64,000 nt of DNA from Candidatus Sodalis endolongispinus (GCF_018777395.1 NZ_JAFJYC010000001.1:1054001-1118000); one strand, 5' to 3'. Positions 21,099-41,028 are shown, counted from the first letter of the stretch. Translations and numbers: made by a program. Notes: a model not told the origin generated them from the sequence alone.

Positions 21099-21307
21099 AT
21101 GGATGGTAATGCATCACCGACAACCACACCCCCCAGCGTCGACAACGTGGTAACCCGCCAAAGTAGCAAAATAATTGACAAAGCGATTTATAACAGTCTC
21201 AAGAATTTGATGGGGAATTTAAAGGATATAGCTAATCGACCTGCGATAAGGTCTTCTAATCATTACAAATTGATCTTGCCCCGCCATCTCCGTACAGCTT
21301 TTGTATC

Positions 21308-21823
21308 TTAAGTTAACGAAGCCCGCTGCCGCCGGTATTCTCTCGGAGAGTGATATCCCAGCGCGCTGTGCGGATGGTTTTCATTGTAATGCGTGAAAGC
21401 TGCTGCAAGGTTTCGCAGGGCTGTTCTCGCATCCGGTTTTGGCATGAACTCGATATAGTCTTCCTTCATCGTCTTCACGAACCGTTCGGCCATGCCATTG
21501 CTCTGCGGGCTGCTCACCGCTGTTGTGCAGGGCTCCAGATCCAGTTCTCTGGCGAACCTCTGCGTTTCATGCGCGGTATACGCTGAACCGTTGTCTGTCA
21601 ACCACTGCACCGCTGTATCGGGTAACCTGTCGCCGAAGCGCTTTTCTACCGACCTCAGCATCACATCCTGCACGGTCGAACTGTCGTAGCCTCCAGTGCT
21701 CGCAGCCCAGTCTATGGCCTCTCTGTCGCAGCAGTCCAGTGCGAACGTGACCCGCAGTTTTTCACCGTTGTCGCAGCCGAACTCGAAGCCATCTGAACAC
21801 CAGCGAATATCGCTTTCTGCCAC
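21308..21823 (-). pseudogene. IS2-like OrfB, C-terminal part (copy 1)
   Basis: 171 residues of the DDE integrase core: '[20 protein letters not shown]' with the first Asp region, '[11 protein letters not shown]' with the second Asp, and the third acidic residue in '[16 protein letters not shown]'. The N-terminal part is deleted and an in-frame TGA precedes this part, so it is not a full OrfB. Confidence 0.85.
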
Positions 21824-21969
21824 CGCGATCCTGCCCTTATGCTCACGCCTCGGCCGCTCTGGTTTTCAATGTAATAACAGCAGGTTATGCTCACACATGA
21901 CCCCGGCCTTTGGCAACAAGGGCGCGTGCGCTATCTATTTTCGTGACTGGCCGTACTCCACGGCTTCTT

Positions 21970-22260
21970 TTAGGATCCCAGAAGGCGCTGGAGCTCCCGG
22001 ACCTGCTTCAATGCAGCTGCAAGCTCAGAGGCAGGAACAACGTCCTCCCCGGCAGTGAGGCTGCATTCCTGATATTGCTTTTTCCACTTAAACAGCAGGC
22101 TGGGCTGGATACCGTGCAGTCGTGCGAGATGGGAGAAATTTATGCCGGGCTCCATCGTCTGCTGAATAATGGCCATTTTTTCCTGAGGAGTTTTACGTTT
22201 ACGGACTTCTTGACCTAACGGGATCCCGGTCATATCAAAATTGGCGTTAGTGTTAGACAT
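21970..22260 (-). CDS. IS2-like OrfA, HTH protein (copy 1)
   Basis: 96 residues with the IS3-family OrfA helix-turn-helix ('[20 protein letters not shown]', '[22 protein letters not shown]'). It ends 'RLLGS' and lacks the segment normally preceding the A-rich frameshift site, as in the other two copies. Confidence 0.85.
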   Translation of the reverse strand: MSNTNANFDMTGIPLGQEVRKRKTPQEKMAIIQQTMEPGINFSHLARLHGIQPSLLFKWKKQYQECSLTAGEDVVPASELAAALKQVRELQRLLGS

Positions 22261-22494
22261 ATATTCAAGCCTATCTCTTATCTGGAGATACAGCTACTGT
22301 CTGGTGTTTCAGGGGGATAAATCATCTAATCATTACAAATATCTTCATAGTCGAAATCTTGAGAAGATGCGTTCTGAAATGACAGCCACTGTTTCTGAAA
22401 AGGACAAAAAGCTAGCCTTAAAACATATGCGCTTGGTCGAAAGAGACTACAATATCTTACAAGAGGAATTGAACGATGTGGCAAGAGACAAAAA

Positions 22495-22611
22495 ATGACA
22501 TCTCAGCGGGAAGCCAATTTCTTAATTTCATTGGAAAACCTTGTTGAGCATTTAATTATAGCGTATGACTTCATTTACCGAAGCGAAAAAAAGGGTTTAT
22601 TGATGCCATGA
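22495..22611 (+). CDS. Tiny ORF overlapping the split helical gene
   Basis: 38 residues ('MTSQREANFLISLENLVEHL...GLLMP') beginning with an ATG that overlaps the previous stop (ATGA). Helical and acidic; unrecognised. It may be a truncated second gene of the same unit, since an A7 run at about 22586-22592 could have shifted the frame. Confidence 0.35.
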   Translation: MTSQREANFLISLENLVEHLIIAYDFIYRSEKKGLLMP

Positions 22612-23079
22612 CAAATCAGGCATCTCGCTCATTTGAAAATAAGATAAAATACAACACCGCCATCACCCAAGACGGCGCGCCGGTCATTTTTAGTCGATGC
22701 CGTCCTTCTTAAGGATGGACGCCAATACACACACCCATGACCAATAGTATTTAATCTGACCCATTAGCTACAGATTCACTCCCCGGTGCCGTTGTTTCGG
22801 TGACGGTTGCATTAATGCGCTTGGAATCTTTATCATCCATGGCCGGCAACCCTAGCGGCACCTCGACACTATGTCGCAGCGCAGCAACACGGTAACGCAG
22901 CATTACGTCAACCTAAATGTCAACGCGTTAGGTAAATTCTAGTGACATTTCGGCGGTGCGTAACTAGCAAACCAGTTGCAACGAGGCGAACGGCGACCGT
23001 CAACCACGCCATTAGCCGGTCAATTACCAAGTCAGTAATCGCATGAGATCATAAACGGCGATTTGCTTGAGGCGACAGG
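22612..23079. other. Intergenic between split genes
   Basis: About 470 bp between the plus-strand coiled-coil gene and the minus-strand ankyrin gene end. A small palindromic segment (CCGTCCTTCTTAAGGATGG at about 22699-22717) could be a terminator. I see no recognisable gene; it may hold unrecognised remnants. Confidence 0.4.
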
Positions 23080-23531
23080 TTAATCACTGTCGCTACTATC
23101 GACAATAAGATCTTGATAATCTTCAATGTCATCTAATGAAACCGTGCTACTATCGTCACTGTCGCAGGAAAACCATCTTGAGGCCGACCAGCTGTCTTTG
23201 AAGCCATGTTCTATTAGTAGCTTTACTATATTTTGGTTTCCTATTTTTTCCGCCAGCCTGAGCGGAGTAATGGCCTTACGTCCCCCTACACCATTTATAT
23301 CCCACATGGAGATACCCTCTTCATTGGCACCTTCATCCAGCAACAGTTTTACTTTATGATAATCATTTTTCACAATAGCAAAATATAAAGGCGTGTATTG
23401 GAACTGATGATAGGCGATTGATTCCTTATCCCCTAACAGCCTTTCTATATGGGGATGACCCAATGTTTGATTTAGCCCCCTGAAACACCAGACAGTAGCT
23501 GTATCTCCAGATAAGAGATAGGCTTAAATAT

Positions 23532-23822
23532 ATGTCTAACACTAACGCCAATTTTGATATGACCGGGATCCCGTTAGGTCAAGAAGTCCGTAAACGTAAA
23601 ACTCCTCAGGAAAAAATGGCCATTATTCAGCAGAGGATGGAGCCCGGCATGAATGTCTCCCATCTCGCACGACTGCACGGTATCCAGCCCAGCCTGCTGT
23701 TTAAGTGGAAAAAGCAATATCAGGAAGGAAGCCTCACCGCCGGGGAGGACGTTGTTCCTGCCTCTGAGCTTGCAGCTGCATTGAAGCAGGTCCGGGAGCT
23801 CCAGCGCCTTCTGGGATCCTAA
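23532..23822 (+). CDS. IS2-like OrfA (copy 2)
   Basis: 96 residues; HTH OrfA with '[19 protein letters not shown]', identical or nearly so to copy 3. It ends 'RLLGS' just before the out-of-frame 'LKEAVEYG'. Confidence 0.85.
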   Translation: MSNTNANFDMTGIPLGQEVRKRKTPQEKMAIIQQRMEPGMNVSHLARLHGIQPSLLFKWKKQYQEGSLTAGEDVVPASELAAALKQVRELQRLLGS

Positions 23823-23853
23823 AAGAAGCCGTGGAGTACGGCCAGTCACGAAA

Positions 23854-24654
23854 ATGGATAGCGCACGCGCCCTTGTTGCCAAAGGCCGGGGAATAGCACA
23901 GGTCAGCCGCGCCATGAGCGTGTCGCGTGCGCCGCTGTCACTGCGGATTAAGCGTTCTGCCGACTGGCAGGACAGGCGCTGTAACCGGCGTAATGACGAA
24001 GCAGACGCTGAAATACTGTCGGACATCCTCGACATCATCAGCGATATGCCCAGCTACGGCTATCGGCGGGTGTGGGGAATCCTGCGTAAACAACGTCGCG
24101 CAGAGGGACTGCCGCCGGTAAATGCGAAACGACTTTACAGGATCATGTGTGAGCATAACCTGCTGTTATTACATTGAAAACCAGAGCGGCCGAGGCGTGA
24201 GCATAAGGGCAGGATCGCGGTGGCAGAAAGCGATATGCGCTGGTGTTCAGATGGCTTCGAGTTCGGCTGCGACAACGGTGAAAAACTGCGGGTCACGTTC
24301 GCACTGGACTGCTGCGACAGAGAGGCCATAGACTGGTCTGCGAGCACTGGAGGCTACGACAGTTCGACCGTGCAGGATGTGATGCTGATGTCGGTAGAAA
24401 AGCGCTTCGGCGACAGGTTACCCGATACAGCGGTGCAGTGGTTGACAGACAACGGTTCAGCGTATACCGCGCATGAAACGCAGAGGTTCGCCAGAGAACT
24501 GGATCTGGAGCCCTGCACAACAGCGGTGAGCAGCCCGCAGAGCAATGGCATGGCCGAACGGTTCGTGAAGACGATGAAGGAAGACTATATCGTTCATGCC
24601 AAAACCGGATGCGAGAACAGCCCTGCGAAACCTTGCGGCAGCGGGCTTCGTTAA
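23854..24654 (+). pseudogene. IS2-like OrfB (copy 2), TGA stop and C-terminal deletion
   Basis: The frame starts '[20 protein letters not shown]' and runs through 'YGYRRVWGILRKQRR' to 'HNLLLLH', where a TGA (24175-24177) interrupts it. It continues in the same frame with '[20 protein letters not shown]' and the DDE core. The C-terminus is shifted after 'MKEDYI' by the internal deletion. Two lesions make it inactive. Confidence 0.85.
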
Positions 24655-24711
24655 CTTAAGATACAAAAGCTGTACGGAGATGGCGGGGCAAGATCAGGAT
24701 GACCCAATGTT

Positions 24712-24720
24712 GAAAAGTCG
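24712..24720. repeat. Junction of IS copy 2 with ankyrin gene
   Basis: The sequence immediately right of the second 15-bp repeat (GAAAAGTCG) continues the ankyrin gene ('NDFS' in minus orientation), fixing the insertion point. Confidence 0.7.
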
Positions 24721-25340
24721 TTCACATTAAAACCCATATCGATTATTTTTTTCACCACATCTGTGCCATTGGTAAAGGTTATTGCCTTACTCATTAACGA
24801 ATGACCGTCAGCATCGTATTGATAAAGCTTTATGCCCTTGTGCTTCATAAGCGTCAACAGCGACATGGCGACGTCGTCACCCTTGTTAGAGGTTAAAGCC
24901 ATCATGGCCGCCGTTTCATTTCGTTTATTAGAACGATTAATATCTGCCTCATAATTTATTAACTTCGTAGCCAGTGCGAGAAAAGTATCGGGCGTCGTTT
25001 CACCGTTGTATCCGTTTTCTCCATAATGATGAATTAACATCATTAGCGCCGTGTTTCCGCGATCATCGGTCACGGTATGATCGGCACCCATTTCCAGCAG
25101 AGATTCGGCGATGCTCAACTGACTTTGGTTTAAGGCATAGCTAAGCGGCGTATTTCTATCGCTATCAATTTCGACATCAATGTTTATACCGGCAGCAATA
25201 GCGTTCTGCAGTGCAGCGATAAAGCCTTGTCTGTCTCCGTTATAAATTTTACTCTTCAAATCCGTGACTATATGTGCCGACGACGCCATTGTCGGTGCCG
25301 GATAACTGCCTACTGAAGTCGAAACGCCTGATACTGGCAT

Positions 25341-26312
25341 GCTTACCTCCCTCATTTCATTGTGTTACAGACTTCTGGAGCATAGTATTATGTTAAATAC
25401 ATCAGCTTCAAAATCATTTTTTCATCAACAAAAAAGCAATTCCCACCACTATGAATAACATTTATTGTCTGTACTTAATAAGTACATCAATATTTGCATT
25501 TGATTATTAATACAGCGCAATAAGTTATCAGCCAATGGCTAAGTGGAAATATTATCGCTCAACACTTTAGGGCATTATTGGTTTTGCGCTTTTGACAAGC
25601 CAAAAGTTTTTGGCAAACCCATGCTGCGGTGCCTTCACGACCGCGCCCTACGGCAGCGCGCGCAAAATGAGGCCGCCAATGGATAGCGTATGCGCTAATA
25701 CCGTTTCATCTCAATAGGCGCCAGCGGTGAACAGGTTATCGCGCAGTCTCACCGAGGCGTTAGAATCGATACGGGGCGTCAACATCTGGTGCCGGCAGCG
25801 ACGCCATCGGCCCCGGCAAAGGCACTCAGCCGCCCGGATTGGCAAGGCATAATACCCGTTACGTGCCCCACGTGGTAAAACAACCCCTAAAGCAGAGGGT
25901 AAATGCGAGCGGCGGCGCGACGTCGACGCATGGCAGACTTAGCGTTGTGTGACGATTCTAAAGCAGTTTGGCAGGCTTAGTGCAGTGTAGAGGCCGTAGA
26001 TATTAGCGCAGCGTGACGACCTAAGAGCTGTGCGGCGGCCATGGAGTAATGTGGCAGCCTTGGTAAAATGTGGCGGCCCTGGAGCCACGTGTGGCCGATG
26101 GTGGCAATGGCGGGCGAGCATAACCGTCTTAGTTCGTTAGCGTAGTGTCAAATGACACAAGCGCGTGACAATCGACGTCCAGGTAAGGGTAGCCGATTTT
26201 ACCACAGCATAACGACATCACAGGCGACTTTGGGTAAGCAAAGGCGATTGTCAGTGATGCAACTGGCGACAATCGTAGGCTTAATCGCATCCGTAGCAGT
26301 CAACGACGGACA
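25341..26312. other. Long intergenic with degenerate content
   Basis: About 970 bp without a convincing gene between the ankyrin gene and the rplQ end. From 25341 to ~25560 it is AT-rich. From ~25600 it becomes GC-rich and is broken by stops in all frames. A stretch at 25720-25780 (minus) reads like an old coding remnant but I cannot name it. At 25920-26110 there are loose repeats of a 'GTGGCGGCC'-like word. It may be a graveyard of deleted genes. Confidence 0.45.
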
Positions 26313-26341
26313 TAAAAAAACCGGCCCTGGCCCGGTTTTTT
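26313..26341 (-). terminator. Terminator of the alpha operon
   Basis: A hairpin with GGCC-rich arms (AACCGG ... CCGGTT) flanked by A and T runs, about 20 bp after the ancestral rplQ stop (26363-26365). The flanking A run at 26314-26320 gives the U tract on the minus strand and the T run at 26336-26341 would serve plus transcription, so it may be bidirectional. Confidence 0.7.
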
Positions 26342-26408
26342 ACAAGCTTGCACAACGGCAGATTACTCTACGGTTGCTTCCGCTGCTGGAGCTGTTGCTT
26401 CAGCGCGA

Positions 26409-26789
<381 letters not shown>

Positions 26790-26805
26790 TTAACCTGTGA
26801 TCGGG

Positions 26806-27795
26806 TTATTCATCAGCGATACTTGCCGGAGGCCAATTCTCAAGGCGCATGCCAAGAGACAACCCACGGGAAGCCAACACGTCTTTGATCTCGGTAAGAG
26901 ATTTTTTACCAAGGTTGGGCGTTTTCAGCAACTCAACCTCGGTGCGCTGTACCAGATCACCGATGTAGTGGATAGCTTCTGCCTTGAGGCAGTTAGCAGA
27001 GCGGACAGTCAATTCCAGATCGTCAACGGGGCGCAGCAGGATCGGATCGAATTCTGGTTTCTCTTCTTTCACTTCAGGCTGACGTACATCACGTAAGTCA
27101 ACGAAAGCTCCCAGTTGTTCAGCCAGAATGGTTGCCGCACGGCGGATCGCCTCTTCAGGATCGATCGTGCCATTGGTTTCCATTTCGATAACCAGCTTGT
27201 CCAGGTCGGTACGCTGCTCAACGCGCGCTGCTTCCACATTGTAGGCAATACGCTCTACAGGGCTATAGCATGCGTCTACCAGCAGACGGCCGATCGGGCG
27301 CTCATCTTCTTCCGAATAAATTCGGGCAGAAGCCGGAACATAACCACGTCCACGCTGAACCTTGATACGCATGCTGATAGCGGCGTTTTCATCGGTCAGG
27401 TGGCACAGGACATGCTGCGGTTTGACGATTTCGACATCCCCATCATGGGTGATGTCGGCTGCGGTCACAGGGCCAATGCCAGATTTATTCAGGGTCAAGA
27501 TAACGTCATCTTTACCTTGAACTCTCACCGCCAGCCCTTTCAGGTTGAGCAGAATCTCCAGGATGTCTTCCTGTACACCTTCTTTGGTGCTGTACTCGTG
27601 CAGTACACCATCAATCTCAACCTCGGTCACCGCGCAACCCGGCATCGATGAAAGCAGAATACGGCGCAGTGCGTTACCCAGAGTATGGCCAAAGCCGCGC
27701 TCTAAGGGCTCAAGGGTCACCTTGGCGTGCGTCGAACTGACTTGCTCTATATCTACCAGGCGCGGTTTTAGAAACTCTGTCACAGAACCCTGCAT
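26806..27795 (-). CDS. rpoA: RNA polymerase alpha subunit
   Basis: 329 residues, exactly the E. coli length. The N-terminal assembly domain ('[22 protein letters not shown]') and the C-terminal domain ('[21 protein letters not shown]', '[20 protein letters not shown]') with the UP-element and activator contact residues are present. It lies between rpsD and rplQ in the alpha operon. Confidence 0.98.
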
Positions 27796-27820
27796 TGTGT
27801 CCTCTCTTTGGTACTAAGCC

Positions 27821-28459
<639 letters not shown>

Positions 28460-28471
28460 CTAAAAGCGGCG

Positions 28472-28864
<393 letters not shown>

Positions 28865-28877
28865 TTACTCACCCCGA

Positions 28878-29234
28878 TTATTTCATGATCGGTTTGCGCG
28901 GACCCTTACGGGTACGGGCATTGGTCTTGGTACGCTGACCGCGAACCGGAAGACCACGACGATGACGCAAACCACGATAGGTACCAAGGTCCATCAGACG
29001 CTTGATACTCAGGGTGACTTCACGGCGCAGATCGCCTTCGACAACAAACTTGGCAACTGCTTCACGCAGCGTGTCAATCTGCTCTTCAGACAGTTCACTG
29101 ATCTTAACATGTTCAGCAATACCCGTAGCCGCGCAGATGTGCTGCGAGCGGGTTTTGCCGATACCGTAGATTGACGTTAGGGCAATAACGGTATGTTTAT
29201 GATCAGGAATGTTAATGCCTGCTATACGGGCCAC
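28878..29234 (-). CDS. rpsM: 30S ribosomal protein S13
   Basis: 118 residues starting at GTG ('[20 protein letters not shown]'). It ends in the basic tRNA-contacting tail '[16 protein letters not shown]'. It is the first gene of the alpha operon; the leader upstream is where S4 represses translation in E. coli, and the weak GTG start fits that control. Confidence 0.98.
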   Translation of the reverse strand: MARIAGINIPDHKHTVIALTSIYGIGKTRSQHICAATGIAEHVKISELSEEQIDTLREAVAKFVVEGDLRREVTLSIKRLMDLGTYRGLRHRRGLPVRGQRTKTNARTRKGPRKPIMK

Positions 29235-29333
29235 TATGCACTCCTAGAATTTTTAACGGCAACACCATTCTGAAAAGCCCGTTTTCAGGATACTCAAACA
29301 ATGTTGCAGCGACATACAAAAGATTGGCTGGCT
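29235..29333 (-). promoter_or_regulatory. alpha operon leader, S4-repressed region
   Basis: About 100 nt of leader between the promoter and the GTG of rpsM. It contains 'GAAAACGGGCTTTTC' and the ribosome site AGGAG. In E. coli the equivalent leader forms the pseudoknot bound by S4. I did not fold it; placement is by homology of position and sequence. Confidence 0.6.
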
Positions 29334-29362
29334 AATCTAGCCAGCTCAACCCAACTTTGCAA
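29334..29362 (-). promoter_or_regulatory. alpha operon promoter
   Basis: TTGCAA (29357-29362) and TAGATT (29334-29339) with 17-bp spacing, nearly the E. coli alpha promoter. It lies between rpmJ and rpsM and overlaps an inverted repeat GCTGGCTA/TAGCCAGC that could attenuate spc transcripts. Confidence 0.8.
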
Positions 29363-29381
29363 GAAAAAAATGCCGGAAATA

Positions 29382-30862
<1,481 letters not shown>

Positions 30863-30869
30863 CTGCTAC

Positions 30870-31304
30870 TTATTCCTCAATTGTACCGCCGGCAGCTTCG
30901 ATCGCGGCACGCGCGCCTTTGCTAACACGCAGGCCACGTACGGTTACCGCACGTTTGACTTCGCCGGACAGCATGATTTTGGCGAATTCAGTCTGGATGC
31001 CAACAATGTTAGCGGCTTTCAGCGTGTTCAGATCGACCACATCGCCTTCAACGTTCGCTAATTCGGACAGGCGAACTTCCGCCGTGACCATAGATTCGCG
31101 CGACGTAAAGCCGAATTTCGGCAAGCGACGGTACAAAGGCATCTGGCCGCCTTCAAACCCGCGACGTATGCCACCGCCAGAACGAGACTTCTGACCTTTG
31201 TGACCGCGACCGCCGGTTTTGCCCAAGCCAGAAGCAATACCGCGACCTGCACGTTTCGGAACGTGTTTGGAACCCTCAGCCGGAGACAGAGTATTTAAAC
31301 GCAT
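30870..31304 (-). CDS. rplO: 50S ribosomal protein L15
   Basis: 144 residues; glycine/arginine-rich N-terminus ('[20 protein letters not shown]') that threads into 23S rRNA. Full length. Confidence 0.98.
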   Translation of the reverse strand: MRLNTLSPAEGSKHVPKRAGRGIASGLGKTGGRGHKGQKSRSGGGIRRGFEGGQMPLYRRLPKFGFTSRESMVTAEVRLSELANVEGDVVDLNTLKAANIVGIQTEFAKIMLSGEVKRAVTVRGLRVSKGARAAIEAAGGTIEE

Positions 31305-31307
31305 CTC

Positions 31308-31487
31308 TTACTCCTCAACTTTGACCATATAGGAAACCAAATTGACCATACCGCGTACAGCGGGCGTATCTTCACGCTCTACGGTGTGACCAATGCGACG
31401 CAGGCCCAAGCCAACCAGAGTTGCCTTGTGTTTCGGCAGACGACCGATGGAACTGCGAGTCTGAGTGATTTTAATAGTCTGTGCCAT
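31308..31487 (-). CDS. rpmD: 50S ribosomal protein L30
   Basis: 59 residues ('[20 protein letters not shown]' ... '[15 protein letters not shown]'). Short ferredoxin-like-fold protein. It lies between rpsE and rplO with 6- and 3-bp gaps. Confidence 0.97.
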   Translation of the reverse strand: MAQTIKITQTRSSIGRLPKHKATLVGLGLRRIGHTVEREDTPAVRGMVNLVSYMVKVEE

Positions 31488-31493
31488 GGTCAG

Positions 31494-32003
<510 letters not shown>

Positions 32004-32008
32004 CTACC

Positions 32009-32371
<363 letters not shown>

Positions 32372-32905
32372 TTACTTCTTCTTAGCCTCTTTGGTACGCA
32401 CGACTTCGTCGGCGTAACGAACACCCTTGACCTTGTAAGGCTCAGGACGACGATAGGCACGCAGATCTGCCGCAACCTGGCCAATAATCTGCTTATCAGC
32501 GCCTTTCAGCACGATTTCAGTTTGGCTCGGGCATTCTGCGGTGATACCTGCCGGCAGTTGATGGTCGATGGGGTGAGAAAAGCCCAGAGACAAATTCACT
32601 ACATTACCTTTCACTGCAGCACGGTAACCTACGCCTACCAGCTGTAGCTTTTTAGTGAAGCCGTCGGTCACACCAATCACCATGCCGTTCAGCAGCGCAC
32701 GCGTGTTTCCTGCAAGTGCCCAACCGTTGGCATGACCTTCGCGCGGAGCAAAGGACAGCTGGTTGTCAGCATGCTGAACGTCAACAGCTTCGTGGATAGT
32801 ACGAGTCAGCTCGCCGTTTTTACCCTTAATCGAAATAACCTGACCGTTGAGTTTTACCTCTACGCCGGCAGGAATGACGACGGGTGCTTTAGCAACACGA
32901 GACAT
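32372..32905 (-). CDS. rplF: 50S ribosomal protein L6
   Basis: 177 residues, two similar alpha/beta domains ('[20 protein letters not shown]', '[18 protein letters not shown]'). Full length; binds near the sarcin-ricin loop. Confidence 0.98.
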   Translation of the reverse strand: MSRVAKAPVVIPAGVEVKLNGQVISIKGKNGELTRTIHEAVDVQHADNQLSFAPREGHANGWALAGNTRALLNGMVIGVTDGFTKKLQLVGVGYRAAVKGNVVNLSLGFSHPIDHQLPAGITAECPSQTEIVLKGADKQIIGQVAADLRAYRRPEPYKVKGVRYADEVVRTKEAKKK

Positions 32906-32918
32906 TCTTTCCTCCCAA

Positions 32919-33311
32919 TTACGCTACGTAGCAGATAATCTCGCCACCAAGACCAGCCTGGCGAGCCGCACGATCAGTCATTACACCTTTAGAGGTAGAA
33001 ATAACCGCGATACTCATGCCTGCCATAACTTTCGGCAACGCATCTTTTTTCTTATAGATACGCAGGCCGGGGCGGCTGATACGCTGAATGCTTTCTACCA
33101 CCGGCTTACCCTGGAAGTACTTCAGTACCAGTTCCAGCGTCGGCTTGGTGTCGCCTTCAACTTTATAATCTTCGATAAAGCCTTCTTCTTTCAGCAAGTT
33201 GGCAATTGCCACTTTAAGCTTGGAGGAAGGCATGGAGACCGCGGTTTTGTTCGCGGTTTGACCGTTACGGATACGGGTCAGCATATCCGCGATCGGATCT
33301 TGCATGCTCAT
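32919..33311 (-). CDS. rpsH: 30S ribosomal protein S8
   Basis: 130 residues ('[20 protein letters not shown]' ... '[20 protein letters not shown]'). It binds 16S helix 21. In E. coli it also represses the spc operon by binding the rplE start region. Full length. Confidence 0.98.
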   Translation of the reverse strand: MSMQDPIADMLTRIRNGQTANKTAVSMPSSKLKVAIANLLKEEGFIEDYKVEGDTKPTLELVLKYFQGKPVVESIQRISRPGLRIYKKKDALPKVMAGMSIAVISTSKGVMTDRAARQAGLGGEIICYVA

Positions 33312-33345
33312 CTGTCTTTACTCCCGTGATTCAATTGGTGACAAT

Positions 33346-34533
<1,188 letters not shown>

Positions 34534-34543
34534 GATTCGCTCC

Positions 34544-34927
<384 letters not shown>

Positions 34928-35000
34928 CTAATGTCAACTACTACTTATACTTAATGACCTGAATCGGTCGTAAGAAAAAACCCATAATACAGGGCGCGGC

Positions 35001-35006
35001 ATTATA
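35001..35006 (-). promoter_or_regulatory. spc operon promoter -10
   Basis: A perfect TATAAT in the 172-bp gap between rpsQ and rplN, in the sequence GGTGTTATAATGCCGCGCCC, which matches the E. coli spc promoter. The -35 position is weak. An inverted repeat around CCCATA...TATGGG flanks it. Confidence 0.7.
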
Positions 35007-35087
35007 ACACCGCTCCTGGTGTATGGGTAGAAAAAATAAACGGCCCAAAGGACGAGACGTTTATCTGTTTAGAGCGCGCTTACCGTT

Positions 35088-35341
35088 TTACAGGATCGCT
35101 TTCTCTACAACGCGAACCAGCGTCCAGGACTTGGTCTTGGAAATCGGACGACATTCGCTGATTTCAACGATGTCGCCGATGTTGCTGTCATTGTTCTCGT
35201 CATGTACGTGGAGCTTGGTCGTACGTTTAATGAACTTGCCGTAGATCGGGTGTTTCACAAAACGTTCGATGGCCACAACAATGGATTTCTCCATTTTGTC
35301 ACTGACCACACGACCTTGCAGAGTACGGATTTGGTCACTCA

Positions 35342-35342
<1 letters not shown>
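35088..35342 (-). CDS. rpsQ: 30S ribosomal protein S17
   Basis: 84 residues, OB fold ('[20 protein letters not shown]'). Last gene of the S10 operon. The start overlaps the rpmC stop by one base. Confidence 0.98.
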
Positions 35343-37013
<1,671 letters not shown>

Positions 37014-37018
37014 CTACC

Positions 37019-37300
<282 letters not shown>

Positions 37301-37313
37301 TTATCCTCTAATA

Positions 37314-39716
<2,403 letters not shown>

Positions 39717-39736
39717 TCAATCGTTCAACGACCTGA

Positions 39737-40234
<498 letters not shown>

Positions 40235-40262
40235 ATTATACGCAAATCTGTACAGGAAGCAA
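40235..40262 (-). promoter_or_regulatory. S10 operon promoter
   Basis: TATAAT at 40235-40240 with a weak TTGCTT -35 (40257-40262) 16 bp upstream, in the context GTATAATGCGCGGGC. The GC-rich discriminator suits stringent control. Confidence 0.65.
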
Positions 40263-40474
40263 GCGCGGGCGGTGAAAAGGGGGGAAGTGCGGCGGCGGGA
40301 AGCACCCTGCATTGGGCAGGCGGTGGCAAGGGAAGACGTCGGATAGGCAGCATGATGGTGCCCAGGAAAAAAGCCGGGGCAGAGTAGCAGGTCCTGGGCG
40401 GACGGCGCGGTGTGCGGCGTACTCTACACCGGGCCCCGCGCAAACCGACCGTTTGACGGACCGTCGCCCCAAGC

Positions 40475-40954
40475 TTATTGCGCGGCGTCTTTCAACTGTG
40501 ATTGCAGGTAGTTCTGAAGGCCGATACGGCTGATAAGGGCCAGCTCGGTTTCCAGAAAATCGATATGCTCTTCTTCGTCGGTCAGGATTTCAATCATCAA
40601 ATCCCGCGACACATAGTCGCGTATTGAGTCCGCGTAGGCGATTCCTTCACGCAGATCCTGCGCACCCTGCAGTTCCAAATAAAGATCGGAGCGCAGCATT
40701 TCTTCGACATCCTCGCCGATATTCAGCCTGCCGAGATCTTGCAGATTAGGTAACCCTTCCAGAAACAAAATGCGTTCAATGTAGCGATCCGCATGTTTCA
40801 TTTCATCAATGGATTCGTGGTATTCAACGTCGTTAAGGCGCATCAGGCCCCAATTTTTGAACATCCTGGCATGCAGGAAGTACTGATTGATAGCCACGAG
40901 CTCGCTGCCAAGCAGCTTGTTGGGATGGTTGATAATCTGGGCATCACCTTTCAT
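40475..40954 (-). CDS. bfr: Bacterioferritin
   Basis: 159 residues. It stores iron in a haem-containing 24-mer. The ferroxidase ligands Glu18, Glu51, His54, Glu94, Glu127, His130 and the haem ligand Met52 are all present ('[13 protein letters not shown]', '[10 protein letters not shown]'). It sits between bfd and the S10 operon, the E. coli order. Confidence 0.97.
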   Translation of the reverse strand: MKGDAQIINHPNKLLGSELVAINQYFLHARMFKNWGLMRLNDVEYHESIDEMKHADRYIERILFLEGLPNLQDLGRLNIGEDVEEMLRSDLYLELQGAQDLREGIAYADSIRDYVSRDLMIEILTDEEEHIDFLETELALISRIGLQNYLQSQLKDAAQ

Positions 40955-41028
40955 GACAGAATCCTCCGTTGCGTGTTATATCAGAATATAACCGCGACAG
41001 AGTATTGCAAAGCAATAACCCTACTTTC

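Larger units (their letters stand above)
21271..22324 (-). mobile_element. IS2-like (IS3 family) element, copy 1, deleted
   Basis: 1054 bp in minus orientation. The termini are imperfect inverted repeats (TGATTTATCCCCC at the orfA end, TGATCTTGCCCC at the orfB end). It is flanked by a 16-bp direct repeat TCTAATCATTACAAAT at 21255-21270 and 22325-22340. Compared with copy 3 it lacks about 251 bp of orfB, from '[13 protein letters not shown]' to just before 'CEHNLL'. orfA has three substitutions (Q34T, M39I, V41F relative to copies 2 and 3). Confidence 0.9.
21099..22498 (+). pseudogene. Small helical protein gene split by IS copy 1
   Basis: An ATG behind a strong AGGAGG. The 5' part codes for 57 residues to 'SSNHYK', where the IS enters. 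Removing the IS and one copy of the 16-bp repeat rejoins it in frame with 'YLHSRNLEKMRSEM' to 'DVARDKK' and a TGA, 109 residues in all. The C-terminal half is charged and strongly helical (coiled-coil-like: 'EKDKKLALKHMRLVERDYNI', then a Leu/Glu-rich stretch). The family is unknown. Its stop overlaps the next ATG. Small helical genes in such tight pairs occur in secretion loci, but nothing here proves that. Confidence 0.7.
23468..24696 (+). mobile_element. IS2-like (IS3 family) element, copy 2, deleted
   Basis: 1229 bp, plus orientation, opposite to copy 1. It is flanked by 15-bp direct repeats GGATGACCCAATGTT (23453-23467 and 24697-24711). Compared with copy 3, about 76 bp are missing near the end of orfB ('[14 protein letters not shown]' junction, then 'GSGLR'). 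Confidence 0.9.
23080..25340 (-). pseudogene. Ankyrin-repeat protein gene split by IS copy 2
   Basis: The N-terminal part begins at an ATG behind GGGAGGT ('MPVSGVSTSVGSYPAPTMAS'). The Met five codons upstream has no such site. It has ankyrin-like repeats: 'NTPLSYALNQSQLSIAESLL', 'GNTALMMLIHHYG' and a 'TAAMMALTSNKGDDVAMSLL' unit. The IS enters at 'FSTLGHP'. Excising it with one copy of the 15-bp repeat joins in frame to 'HIERLLGDKESIAY', 'YTPLYFAIVKNDYHKVKLLL', 'ITPLRLAEKIGNQNIVKLLI' and an acidic Ser/Asp-rich tail. The restored protein is about 338 residues with no signal peptide. A host-directed effector role is plausible but unproved. Confidence 0.82.
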
